Assembly (NCBI GenBank): GCA_903842345.1
Contig: CAIMLR010000036.1
Span: forward strand, 372,001 to 436,000
Source: an uncultured Myxococcales bacterium
Lineage (GTDB): Bacteria; Myxococcota_A; UBA9042
Direction of reading: 5' to 3'
Length of the DNA stretch: 64,000 nt
Position 1 is the stretch's first letter; the number at the start of each line of letters is the position of its first letter. The notes below the pieces were generated by a model, which had not been told where the DNA came from, did not search any database, and saw nothing but the letters and a program-made list of their open reading frames with translations. This document shows, in pieces, positions 1-8,279 of this stretch. Position numbers and translations under genes: made by a program.

Positions 1-2
1 AC

Positions 3-623
3 GCGCCAGAGAGCGATGAAGGCTTCGTTACGTACCGGCTGGAAAAGGACAAGACGACCGGCCAGAGCATCCTCGTGCGGCGTGAAAAGCCGGTCATTGA
101 CAACCAGCCGGAGAAAGGCGGCCAGAAGCTGGTGCTGGCGACGGGCGTGAGCAAGCTGACGTTCTCGTATTGGGACTTTGACAAGGAAAGTTGGCAGTCG
201 GACTGGAAAGTGGAGATCGACAACGCCAAGGAAGCCGAGATGAAGAAGTCCATGGCGGCGACGGCGATCGGCGCAGCGACGGGCAACAACGACCTGGGCA
301 AGGCGCTGGTGCAGGCGCAAGCGCAGACGCAGGAGAACACCCACGGTCCGGACGACCTGTGGCTGCCGGCGCGCGTGCGGATCGCGATGACGCTGGAGAC
401 GGACGATACGGAGCTGGCGTTTGAGACGCAGACCCGCGTGCGTGTGATGCAGCCGATTGAGTTTGGCGGCATTCACACGCCCAAGCCGTATGAGAACACG
501 CTGAATCCGTATGCGGCGATTCCGGCGACGACGCCCAACGGCTTCAGCGTGCCGGGCGCGGGCGTCGGCATCGGCGGCGCAGCGGGCATGGGCGGCATGG
601 GCGGCATGGGGCTGGGACGATGA
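3..623 (+). CDS. gspJ: Type II secretion pseudopilin GspJ, 3' part only
   Basis: The frame is open from the window edge, so the N-terminus (prepilin leader and hydrophobic helix) lies outside. The visible 206 residues match the C-terminal half of GspJ-type minor pseudopilins: a region reading FVTYRLE...LVRRE, then a beta-rich stretch with SYWD and the pattern LPARVRIAMTLE near the end of the globular domain. GspJ sits with GspI and GspK at the tip of the type II secretion pseudopilus. After the domain comes an odd Pro/Gly/Met-rich tail (GGMGGMG repeats) that is not a usual part of GspJ. The stop overlaps the gspK start by ATGA. Family call is by motif and operon position; the partial length limits certainty. 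Confidence 0.85.
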   Translation, partial: APESDEGFVTYRLEKDKTTGQSILVRREKPVIDNQPEKGGQKLVLATGVSKLTFSYWDFDKESWQSDWKVEIDNAKEAEMKKSMAATAIGAATGNNDLGKALVQAQAQTQENTHGPDDLWLPARVRIAMTLETDDTELAFETQTRVRVMQPIEFGGIHTPKPYENTLNPYAAIPATTPNGFSVPGAGVGIGGAAGMGGMGGMGLGR

Positions 624-1885
624 AGCAACGCTGGACCACTGCTGTGGCAGAAGCGTTCGCCGCCGGAAGGCGCGCGGTTGGCGAAGGCGCGCCCGGTCCA
701 AGCGATCGGCAGCGCGGCATCGCGCTCATCCTGGCGCTGGCGGCGATCGCAATCCTGTCGATTTTCTCACTGGAATTCACGTACACCTCGCGCGTCGCGG
801 TCAAGACGTCGAATTACGTCGAGGCGGAAGTCGAGGCGCACCTGCATGCCCGCGCGGCGGTGGAATTGGCGGCGCTGGTGATTGGCTCGACGGACATCGT
901 GGAGAGCATCATCGGCAAGTACGCCAGTATGATGGGCGGGCAAAAGCCGCAGATCAACACGGGCGCCTACGCCTGCGAGTTCGTCAACGCGTTCTGCAAC
1001 GGCGAGATGAACCTGATGGGCATCCAGCTCGTCGACCTGAAAGGCAACCCCGGCGCGAGCCTGCAGCGCGGCACGTGCGGCTGCACGAGCACGGACGAGG
1101 ATGGCCGCGTCAACGTGAACCGCGTCAAGAGCCTCGGCGAGAAGCAGGCGGTGTTCGATACGCTGTACAAAGTGCTGGAGCGCAATGAAGGCGTGACCCA
1201 CGTTGGCGAGCTGGACAAGGAAATGGCGCAGTTGGCGCTGAACATCATCGACTGGTCGGACGCGGACCAGCTCAAGACGGACGTGGATCCGGCGACGCGC
1301 AAGCTGCTGGAATCTCAAGGCGCGGAAGGCTCGCCGTATGCGCGGCGCGGCGGCAAGGTCAAGGACGCGCCGTATGACACGAACGAGGAAGTGCGGATGG
1401 TCGACGGCATGACCGACGCGATCTGGTGCAAGTTGCGCAAGCAGGTGACCGTCTATCAGACGGAGAAGCTGAACGTGAACACGGCCAACATCGAGGTCAT
1501 CAAGGCGCTGATCTGCAAGAACCTGGCGAATCCGGCCAACGAGAACATCGCGTGCGCGCGCGGCTTCCAGCAAAACGCCTTTGTGCCCGTGAACATCGCC
1601 GGGCAGTACATTGAGGTCTGCCGGACGTTGAAGAAGATGGTGTTCTCGCCGCCATTCGCCAATCCGCAGCGCTTTGTGCAGTTCTTCAGCCGTTTGGGCA
1701 TGGTGCTGCCGCAGGACTACACGCAGGTGCTGCAAATCAACCAGCAGCGGATGCTGGATGACGTGGGCACGACCGGCAAGATCGTGCGCATCGACGCGTA
1801 CGGCACGTCTGGCAAAGTGGTGAAGAAGATCACGGCGCTGCTCGATACGTCGACGCAGAAGTACGTGTACTGGAACGAAGACTGA
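620..1885 (+). CDS. gspK: Type II secretion minor pseudopilin GspK
   Basis: This 421-residue protein has a prepilin-like leader of about 33 residues ending RQRG, then a hydrophobic helix (ALILALAAIAIL) followed by SLEFTYTSRVAVKTSN, typical of GspK. GspK characteristically lacks the Glu at position +5, as here. The large alpha domain contains the GspK-like features DIIDWSDAD (about residue 212) and LNVNTANIEVI (about residue 288), the latter a helix-hairpin-helix-like segment. GspK caps the pseudopilus with GspI and GspJ at the inner membrane. It overlaps gspJ by four bases and is followed 12 bases later by gspL, so the genes are presumably one operon. Confidence 0.93.
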   Translation: MKQRWTTAVAEAFAAGRRAVGEGAPGPSDRQRGIALILALAAIAILSIFSLEFTYTSRVAVKTSNYVEAEVEAHLHARAAVELAALVIGSTDIVESIIGKYASMMGGQKPQINTGAYACEFVNAFCNGEMNLMGIQLVDLKGNPGASLQRGTCGCTSTDEDGRVNVNRVKSLGEKQAVFDTLYKVLERNEGVTHVGELDKEMAQLALNIIDWSDADQLKTDVDPATRKLLESQGAEGSPYARRGGKVKDAPYDTNEEVRMVDGMTDAIWCKLRKQVTVYQTEKLNVNTANIEVIKALICKNLANPANENIACARGFQQNAFVPVNIAGQYIEVCRTLKKMVFSPPFANPQRFVQFFSRLGMVLPQDYTQVLQINQQRMLDDVGTTGKIVRIDAYGTSGKVVKKITALLDTSTQKYVYWNED

Positions 1886-1897
1886 GGGAACGACGCT

Positions 1898-3964
1898 ATG
1901 GCACACCGGATTTTGGGCCTGGACATCGGCCGACGCGCGCTGAAGCTCGCCATTGTCGACAAGACATTGCGGCAGGCTTCGCTCACGGGCTGGGATGAAG
2001 AGCCGTTGCCCCACGAGGCGACCGATGACACGCGTGCAGCGGCGTTGAAGCGTCTGATGGATCGCAATCTGCGGCCGGACGACATGCTGGCGGTCAGCAT
2101 GCCGACTGACGCCGTGATGCACCGCGTGCTGACGTTTCCGTTCCGCGACGACAAGAGCATCCAGGAAGCCGTGGGCTTTGAACTGGAGAATCACATTCCG
2201 GTGCCGGTGTCCGACCTGTGCGTGGACTACACGCGGATTGGCGAAAAGGACGGCCAGACAGAAGTCCTCGCGATTGCGGCGCACCGCGAGACGGTGCAGA
2301 AGCAGCTCGATTGGCTGCGGTCGGCGGGAATTGAGCCGCGGCGGCTCGGCCTGACGTCGCTGGCGTACGCGAGCCTGGTGCGCAAGCTGCCGGACATGGC
2401 GACGGGCTGGACGCTGCTGTGCGACATCGGGACGCGGTCGACCGACGTGGTGCTGTTGAACAACGGCAAAACGGAGATGGTGCGGAGCCTGTCGGTCGGC
2501 GCGGATGCGGTCGCAGCGATCTTTGCCGGCCACTTCAAGTCCGACAAGCCGTCCGACGACGTGCTGGCCGAGCACGCGTGGCTGCTCCCGACCGGCTCGA
2601 TGGCGGAGACCGCGGATGAGCGGCGGCTGGACACGGCGACCCGCGAGGCGCTGGAGCCGTTGACCCGCGAGTTGCGGCAGACGCTGGCGTACGCGATGCG
2701 CCGATCCCGGGTGCGGCCTGAACGGCTGATCGTCACGGGCGGACTCTGCCGGCTGGCGGGCCTGGACGAATACCTCGAGCGCGCGTTGGGCCTGCGCGTC
2801 ATGGGCGTGCGGCTGAACGAGCTGCCGGACCAGAAACTGAGCGAATCCGGGACGCTGGGCGATCGCGGCGCGCTGGCGGTGGCCCTGGCGCTCGCTGCGG
2901 CCGACCCGACGGCGGCGGACGATGACGTCAATTTCCGCCAAGGTGAGCTGGGCTACGAGGGCGACTTCAAGGTGCTGCGGGCGCGACTGCCGATGCTCGC
3001 GGCGTTTGCGGTGATCGCGGTGCTGCTGCTCGGTGTGCGGGCGACGTTGACGTGGAAGGCGCTGGCGACGGAACAGGAGGCGCAGGTCACTCACCTGGAG
3101 GCGCTGTCCAAGGCGCTGATCGGCAAGGCCTCGGGCGATTTTGAGTACGTGCAGAAGGAGCTGACGCGCGAGCCGAGCCTGGACGTCGCGGCGCTGTATC
3201 CGGACATGTCCGCGTTCAAGGTGTTGGAGGAGATTTCCCAGGTCATCGACAAAGTGACGGAGCCGCCCGATGTGGTGCCTGAGGTGGGTGGCCCAGGCGA
3301 GCCCAATGCGCCGAATCCGGAAGCGCGTTCGCCCGTCGTGCCGATTGGCCCGGTGGCGGATCCGTCCATGCGTGCGCCGGGGATGATTCGGCCCGCCGTG
3401 AAGCCGGACGAGGAAGGCAGTGAGCCGCCCCCCGATCCCAAATTAGAGCGCGCCAATCGCAACTCGTTCCTGCGCCGACCGCCGGAGCCGACGGACATGG
3501 GCACGCCGACGAATTTGCAGCCGCCCAGCGCCCTGAAGCCGCCCGAGAAGAAGGATGCGGAGAAGAAGGACAAGGAAAAGGACGGCGAGAAGAAGGACGA
3601 GGAGGGCGCCAAGTCCGACAAGCCGTTTGCCGGTCACAAGATCGAGTTGAACGCGATGCAGATCGAGCGCACCGGCGTGACGATGCGCGGCGAAGCGGAC
3701 ACGCAGGACGCGCTGCTGGCGCTGCAACAGGCGATCGACAGCCACAAGTGCTTCAGCAAGGTCAAGTCGTCGTCGGATCGCATCACGTTCGAGCGGCACC
3801 GCGACTGGTTCAAGTTCACGATGCAGTTTGAAGTGGCGTGCCCGCAAGCCGTCGAGAAGAAGCCCAAAGCCATGGCGGCGACGAAGCCGGACGCGGCCGA
3901 TGGCAAAGATTCGGGCAAGAAAGACGGCAAGGCCAAAAAGGCCGAGGCCGAGGAGGAACCCTGA
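1898..3964 (+). CDS. gspL: Type II secretion assembly protein GspL (PilM-like actin fold)
   Basis: The 688-residue protein begins RILGLDIGRRALKLAIV, the phosphate-1 motif of the actin/PilM fold. It has a second nucleotide-site signature LLCDIGTRSTDVVLL near residue 170 and TGGLCRLAGLDEYLE near 275. A single membrane segment lies at about 363-382. A long Pro/Lys/Glu-rich linker (about 440-580) and a C-terminal ferredoxin-like alpha/beta domain follow. This is the GspL layout: a cytoplasmic domain that binds the GspE ATPase, a membrane span, and a periplasmic domain that pairs with GspM. The length is well above the usual 400, because of the low-complexity linker. The start has GAGGG upstream. 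The stop overlaps the gspM start (TGATG). Confidence 0.9.
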   Translation: MAHRILGLDIGRRALKLAIVDKTLRQASLTGWDEEPLPHEATDDTRAAALKRLMDRNLRPDDMLAVSMPTDAVMHRVLTFPFRDDKSIQEAVGFELENHIPVPVSDLCVDYTRIGEKDGQTEVLAIAAHRETVQKQLDWLRSAGIEPRRLGLTSLAYASLVRKLPDMATGWTLLCDIGTRSTDVVLLNNGKTEMVRSLSVGADAVAAIFAGHFKSDKPSDDVLAEHAWLLPTGSMAETADERRLDTATREALEPLTRELRQTLAYAMRRSRVRPERLIVTGGLCRLAGLDEYLERALGLRVMGVRLNELPDQKLSESGTLGDRGALAVALALAAADPTAADDDVNFRQGELGYEGDFKVLRARLPMLAAFAVIAVLLLGVRATLTWKALATEQEAQVTHLEALSKALIGKASGDFEYVQKELTREPSLDVAALYPDMSAFKVLEEISQVIDKVTEPPDVVPEVGGPGEPNAPNPEARSPVVPIGPVADPSMRAPGMIRPAVKPDEEGSEPPPDPKLERANRNSFLRRPPEPTDMGTPTNLQPPSALKPPEKKDAEKKDKEKDGEKKDEEGAKSDKPFAGHKIELNAMQIERTGVTMRGEADTQDALLALQQAIDSHKCFSKVKSSSDRITFERHRDWFKFTMQFEVACPQAVEKKPKAMAATKPDAADGKDSGKKDGKAKKAEAEEEP

Positions 3965-4632
3965 TGGCGGCATCGATGGGCAGATTTGGCAGCATGTTGG
4001 AGCGGATGAGCGACCGCGAGCGCAACCTCGTGTTGGGCGGCGTCGTGTTGTCGGCGATCGTCGCGATCGTGCTGGCGGGCGTCCTTGTGACGCGGAAGGT
4101 GAACGCGCTGGAAGAGGACGTCGCGACGGGTGAGGCCGCGCTGCGCGAGATTGAGAAGCAGGGACCGACGTACTTGGCCAACCGCGCCGAGGAAAAGGCG
4201 ACCGACGAGCAGCTCGAGCGCGCGAGCAAGGAGCAGCTGCAGGCGACGGTGCTGAACATCGCCAAGACCATCGAGTTCGAGCGCAAGGATGAGGACGGAT
4301 CGACGTCAGGCAAGGAGAAGCTCAGTGAGCTCATCAAGTTTGCCAACGCGACGGACGTGCTCGCGGAGCTGACGCAGCGCAAGAAAGGCGCGCCGGCCAA
4401 GAAGCAGAAGAAGGCGAAGAAGGGCCAAAAAGAGGTCTTTCTTTCAACCATCGACGCGGTGTTCACCAACGTGCCGGAGGAAGCGCTGATGCGGTTCCTC
4501 GCCAAGCTGGAATCGCACCCTGACCCGCTGTTCGGCATCTCGCTGGACTTTACCCGCACCGGTACGACGCGCGAACAGTTCGCCGCGACGATCAAGATTG
4601 GCCAGTTTCGCTACGGCGTGATGGAAGAATAA
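3964..4632 (+). CDS. gspM: Type II secretion protein GspM
   Basis: Starting at the ATG that overlaps the gspL stop gives a 222-residue protein. It has a short cytoplasmic N-terminus (RMSDRERNLVLGG), one membrane helix (about 22-42), a coiled-coil-like Glu/Lys-rich region, and a C-terminal ferredoxin-like domain (VFLSTIDAVFTNVPEEALMRF onwards). This is the GspM plan. The 'RERxLV' motif before the helix is typical of the family. GspM stabilises GspL in the inner-membrane platform. Reading frames extending further upstream are open only because of overlap with gspL; the overlap decides the start. Confidence 0.88.
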   Translation: MAASMGRFGSMLERMSDRERNLVLGGVVLSAIVAIVLAGVLVTRKVNALEEDVATGEAALREIEKQGPTYLANRAEEKATDEQLERASKEQLQATVLNIAKTIEFERKDEDGSTSGKEKLSELIKFANATDVLAELTQRKKGAPAKKQKKAKKGQKEVFLSTIDAVFTNVPEEALMRFLAKLESHPDPLFGISLDFTRTGTTREQFAATIKIGQFRYGVMEE

Positions 4633-4659
4633 CGGCGGACCGCCGATCACGAGACGCGC

Positions 4660-6273
4660 ATGTTTAGACTTTTTGCCAATCCGCGCTTGCAGGCCGCCGT
4701 CCAGTTCGTGGGCTACGCGCTGTTTTTCTGCCTGATCGCGGCCATTGCGGTGCCGTTCACGTTTCCCACCCGGCAGCTGCGGTCCTTTGTGACGCGGCAG
4801 GCGCGCGCGCAGGGGTACCCGATTGAAATCGAGGACCTGAAGCTGCACGGCTTGGGTGGCATTGAGCTGCTGGGCGTCCGCCTCGTGCTGCCGGCCAAGC
4901 CGGGCGAGCCGGGCGAAAATGGCCAGGTGACGGCCGGCGTGCCGGAGACGGAACTGCGCATCGACCGCGTGAGCGCCAAGATCGCGCTCTGGCCGGCGCT
5001 GATGGGCAAGGCGATCGACGTGCATTTTGATGTGGACGCGGGCGGCGGCAAGCTGGAAGACGGCCGGCTGGTCAAGCGGGGCGAGGACTACGACTTTGAA
5101 ATCGGCAAGCTGAGCGACATGGCGCTGGGCGAAATGGGCATTGGCAACCGGCTCCTCGCTGGCAACAAGAGCCTGAACGCGGGCGTCGATGGCGACCTCA
5201 ACGGCACCGCCAAGCTGCACTACGGCAACGGCGGCGAAGACATGAGCGGTGACGTCGACCTGGAGTTGGCGGACGCGATCCTGAAGTCGCCGGAGCTGGA
5301 AGGTGGCTTGCGGATGACCGACCTTGGCCTTGGCACCGTGACGCTGAAAGTGAAGATCGGCCTGAAATCGAACATCGCGGCGCTGGCCGCGGCGCGCGGC
5401 AGCGACAAGGCGACGATCATCCACATCGAGAAGATGGAAGCGGGCGGCGAAGGCGCGGACGTGGAGATCCTGACCGACGAGACGGCGCACATCCTGATTC
5501 CGCCCGGCAAGGGGATGCTGAAGCAGGCGACGCTGCAGCTGCACTTCGCGATCAACCTGAACGAAAAAGACAAGAAGGACGCCAAGAAGCCCAAGGAAAG
5601 CGACAAGGCCGCCAAGAAAGACACCGCGGCGACGGACGACGAGGAAGCGGCAGACGAGGAAAAAGCCGACAAGCCGGTGGACGATCGGGTGAAGTGGTCC
5701 AAGTTGTTGACGCTTTTTGGCGCCAAGCTGAAGCCGTTTGAACGCGCAGGCTACATTGGCATTGGCTGCACGGGCCCGCTGATGCGCCCGCAGTGCAAGC
5801 CGGAGCTGCCGGTCGTCAGCGTGGGCACGCGCGGCAAAGCGCCGGTGGGCGGCACCGGGCCAGAAGGCCAGAATCCGGGCCAGCCGCAGCCGACGACGCC
5901 GGGTCCTGCGCAGCCTGCGGTGCCTGCCGTTGTCGCGACGCCGATGCCGACGCCACCGCCGGATTTTCGTCCGATTGTGCAGCCCACGCCGGCACCAACG
6001 CCGATCGCGGCGCCGGAGCCGCCCAAGCCCGAAGAGAAGAAGGCAGAACCGCCCAAGCCGGAGCCGGCGGTGGACGAGAAGAAGCCCGCAGACGACGAAG
6101 TCGGGCGCGGTCGAGGGCGGCGCGGTCGGGGCGCCGACGAAGAGGACCCGCGGGCGAATGCGCGCGGCAACGCGGACGACGATGAGGATCGGCCCAAGCG
6201 CCGGGCTCGCGACGACGGCGACGACGAGAAGCGCCCCGATGAGGGCGACCAGCCGGCGGAAGATCGGCCGTAG
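4660..6273 (+). CDS. gspN: GspN-like / AsmA-like type II secretion protein
   Basis: The protein has 537 residues. An N-terminal membrane anchor (about 14-36) is followed by FTFPTRQLRSFV and the phrase IEIEDLKLHGLGGIELLGVRL, typical of GspN/AsmA-like beta-helical domains. A repetitive beta domain runs to about residue 300. The last 180 residues are low complexity: a Lys/Asp/Glu stretch, a Pro-rich stretch, then an acidic/Arg-rich tail. GspN proteins accompany some type II systems and are thought to sit in the periplasm attached to the inner membrane. It is the last recognisable gene of the operon. The polar, disordered tail is unusual; its role is unknown. Confidence 0.8.
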   Translation: MFRLFANPRLQAAVQFVGYALFFCLIAAIAVPFTFPTRQLRSFVTRQARAQGYPIEIEDLKLHGLGGIELLGVRLVLPAKPGEPGENGQVTAGVPETELRIDRVSAKIALWPALMGKAIDVHFDVDAGGGKLEDGRLVKRGEDYDFEIGKLSDMALGEMGIGNRLLAGNKSLNAGVDGDLNGTAKLHYGNGGEDMSGDVDLELADAILKSPELEGGLRMTDLGLGTVTLKVKIGLKSNIAALAAARGSDKATIIHIEKMEAGGEGADVEILTDETAHILIPPGKGMLKQATLQLHFAINLNEKDKKDAKKPKESDKAAKKDTAATDDEEAADEEKADKPVDDRVKWSKLLTLFGAKLKPFERAGYIGIGCTGPLMRPQCKPELPVVSVGTRGKAPVGGTGPEGQNPGQPQPTTPGPAQPAVPAVVATPMPTPPPDFRPIVQPTPAPTPIAAPEPPKPEEKKAEPPKPEPAVDEKKPADDEVGRGRGRRGRGADEEDPRANARGNADDDEDRPKRRARDDGDDEKRPDEGDQPAEDRP

Positions 6274-6407
6274 CGGGCGAAATTGGGTCCCGGTGGCAAA
6301 ATCGCCGCGAATCCGTTCACACGCACCCCGGAGCGCGTTATGCTAGCTGGCGGCTGGCCACGCGGTGGTTGGCCGACTCGGATGGCCCATCCGTCGCGGC
6401 GTGCCGA

Positions 6408-6968
6408 ATGTGGATCGCAATCGCAATCGTTGTGTTGATCGCCACTGGTGCCAGCGCCTTTGCGCTCCTGCGGGCGCGCGGTGCCGCATCGCCGTCGGCC
6501 AAACCGACTGAACCGGCAAGCAAAGCCGCGGAACCGCCAGCCGCCAGCGCAGCGCCAGTTCGCAGGGCAACCGCGCGCACCGCCGTGGTGCCAACGCCGT
6601 TGAACCCGTCGGAAGACCTCAAGATGATTTGCTGTCAGGTCGGCGGCGCGATGCACGGCGCCATGCCGCCATTTGGCAAGCTGCACGTCACGCCCGATGG
6701 CCTGCTGTTTGAGGCGACCTCGCGCGTTACGTCCAAGGCCGGCGATGCCCTGGACAGCAGCGACGGCGCGACGACGATGCAATCGCTCGGCTCCATGGAA
6801 ATGGGCCAGTTCCGCTTTGAGATTCCGCGCTCGGCGACGCAGAAAGTGCAGTTTCAGGGCGCCAAGGCGACGCTGTACGTCGATGACGCCGTCTACGTCC
6901 TGGAAGGCCTCGGGCCGTCCGCGGGCGCGCTCGCCGGCTGGCTGCAAGCCAACGGGTTCGATTCCTAG
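6408..6968 (+). CDS. Membrane-anchored protein with PH/GRAM-like domain, function unknown
   Basis: From the ATG at 6408 the product is 186 residues: an N-terminal membrane helix (WIAIAIVVLIATGASAFALL), an Ala/Pro-rich linker, then a compact domain. That domain contains GKLHVTPDGLLFEA, FRFEIPRSATQKVQF and YVLEGLGPSAGALAGWLQANGF. The strand pattern and the final amphipathic helix resemble GRAM/PH-like domains, which often bind lipids; this is a structural impression, not a family match. An in-frame TTG at 6369 could give 13 more residues; no strong ribosome site settles it. The gene ends two bases before the convergent HD gene. Confidence 0.6.
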   Translation: MWIAIAIVVLIATGASAFALLRARGAASPSAKPTEPASKAAEPPAASAAPVRRATARTAVVPTPLNPSEDLKMICCQVGGAMHGAMPPFGKLHVTPDGLLFEATSRVTSKAGDALDSSDGATTMQSLGSMEMGQFRFEIPRSATQKVQFQGAKATLYVDDAVYVLEGLGPSAGALAGWLQANGFDS

Positions 6969-6971
6969 CGT

Positions 6972-8270
6972 TCACATCGCCTTGCGCAGTTCCACAAGCC
7001 ACTTCGCCGCCAACTCCGCGGATTCCTGCGGCACGTACAGCCGCTCCAGCACCGTGGCGTCCGCGTAGCGTTCATACAGTCGCGTCGCCGCGGCCAACGG
7101 CAGCAGATACGGCTCGCCCACGGCTGGCTGCTTGCGCACGTAGATCGCGCGGGCGGCGTCGTCCGGCTGGTACTTGGTCAGCGCGCCCTGCGACGACACG
7201 TGCAGGTAATCGATGCGCTCCGCGTCCAGCCGCGCCAACAGCGGGACAATCGGCTCCGGGCGATCCGTCGGCGTCGCCTCGATCAGCACGCTCAGCGGCT
7301 TGCGGCGCATGATGCCCGCGGCCCACGGCGACTCCGTTTCCATGGCACGCAGCGCCTGCCACACGCGGTGATCGTCCAGTTCCAGGTACGCCTCAGGGTC
7401 GGCCGGCGCGCGGCAGAGATCGGGAAACTGCTCGTAAAAGCGCTTGAGCATGTGATCATAACAAACTGATTTCTTGTGAAAATACACCATCAGGAACATG
7501 TGGTGGCGGCTCAACAAGAAATCGTCAAACGTGAAGATCGCCCGATCGTCGAGCGTCAGGTGCAGCGGGCCACCTTGCACGTCGTCGTGGCCCAGATGCG
7601 CGATCAGCCAATCACAGTCGAACTGGCCGTAGCTCACGCCCGTGAAATAGCTGTCGCGCAGCAGGTAGTCCATCCGGTCGACATCGAGCTCCGAGGACGC
7701 GAGCGTCGCCAGCAGCCCGTGCAGATTGCGCCCGCCGACTTCAAAAACCGCCGGATCGCACTGGACGTCGTCGCTCAGCAACGCCGCGACGTGCCGGGCC
7801 TCGATGCCCAGATCCGCGCCCACGTCCGCAATCAGCTGCGTCAGCCCGGAATCCAGCAGGATCTTGAGGGTCATGTGCTCATGGGTCGCCGGTTCGTCGG
7901 GATCGGCCACGCGCACGCCCGGCAGCTGCAGCGCACCAACCCGCGGCAGCAGCATTTCCGAGCTGTGCGAGAGCGGCGGATGGCCCAGGTCGTGGCACAG
8001 CGTCGCCAAGCGGATTGTCTGCCGGAGGCGCGCGCGCTCGGCATCCACAAGCCATGGCGAATGGCGAAACACGGCGTCAAAGGCCTTTCCGGCCAGCTGC
8101 ATCGCGCCGAGCGAATGGAGAAAGCGGCTGTGACTGGCGCCGGGAAACGTCAGCTCGGAGAAGCCCAACTGCTTGATCGCGCGCAGGCGCTGCAAGTACG
8201 GGCTGTCGGTCAGCGCCTGTTCAGCGGCTGACAGCGCGATGGAACCGTGGATTGGGTCGCGAATATCCAT
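6972..8270 (-). CDS. HD-domain phosphohydrolase (SAMHD1/dGTPase-like)
   Basis: The 432-residue protein opens MDIRDPIHGSIALS, the typical start of HD-domain deoxynucleotide triphosphohydrolase-like proteins. It carries the metal ligands of the HD fold: H52 in RFLHSLG, the pair H93-D94 in CHDLGHPPLSH, and a later Asp in SSELDVDRMDYLLRDSYFTGVSYG. SSELDVDRMDYL is highly characteristic of the SAMHD1/YfhH-like group. Members hydrolyse dNTPs or related phosphoesters in the cytoplasm; the substrate here is not known. It is the last gene of the leftward run, nine bases after the TMTC-like gene, so it is probably co-transcribed with the cell-shape genes. Confidence 0.88.
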   Translation of the reverse strand: MDIRDPIHGSIALSAAEQALTDSPYLQRLRAIKQLGFSELTFPGASHSRFLHSLGAMQLAGKAFDAVFRHSPWLVDAERARLRQTIRLATLCHDLGHPPLSHSSEMLLPRVGALQLPGVRVADPDEPATHEHMTLKILLDSGLTQLIADVGADLGIEARHVAALLSDDVQCDPAVFEVGGRNLHGLLATLASSELDVDRMDYLLRDSYFTGVSYGQFDCDWLIAHLGHDDVQGGPLHLTLDDRAIFTFDDFLLSRHHMFLMVYFHKKSVCYDHMLKRFYEQFPDLCRAPADPEAYLELDDHRVWQALRAMETESPWAAGIMRRKPLSVLIEATPTDRPEPIVPLLARLDAERIDYLHVSSQGALTKYQPDDAARAIYVRKQPAVGEPYLLPLAAATRLYERYADATVLERLYVPQESAELAAKWLVELRKAM

Positions 8271-8279
8271 CTCGATTGC

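Noticed and set aside
767-3094. 775-codon minus-strand open frame opposite gspK/gspL
   Set aside because: Arg/His-rich shadow with no motifs; the plus strand encodes clear type II secretion proteins.
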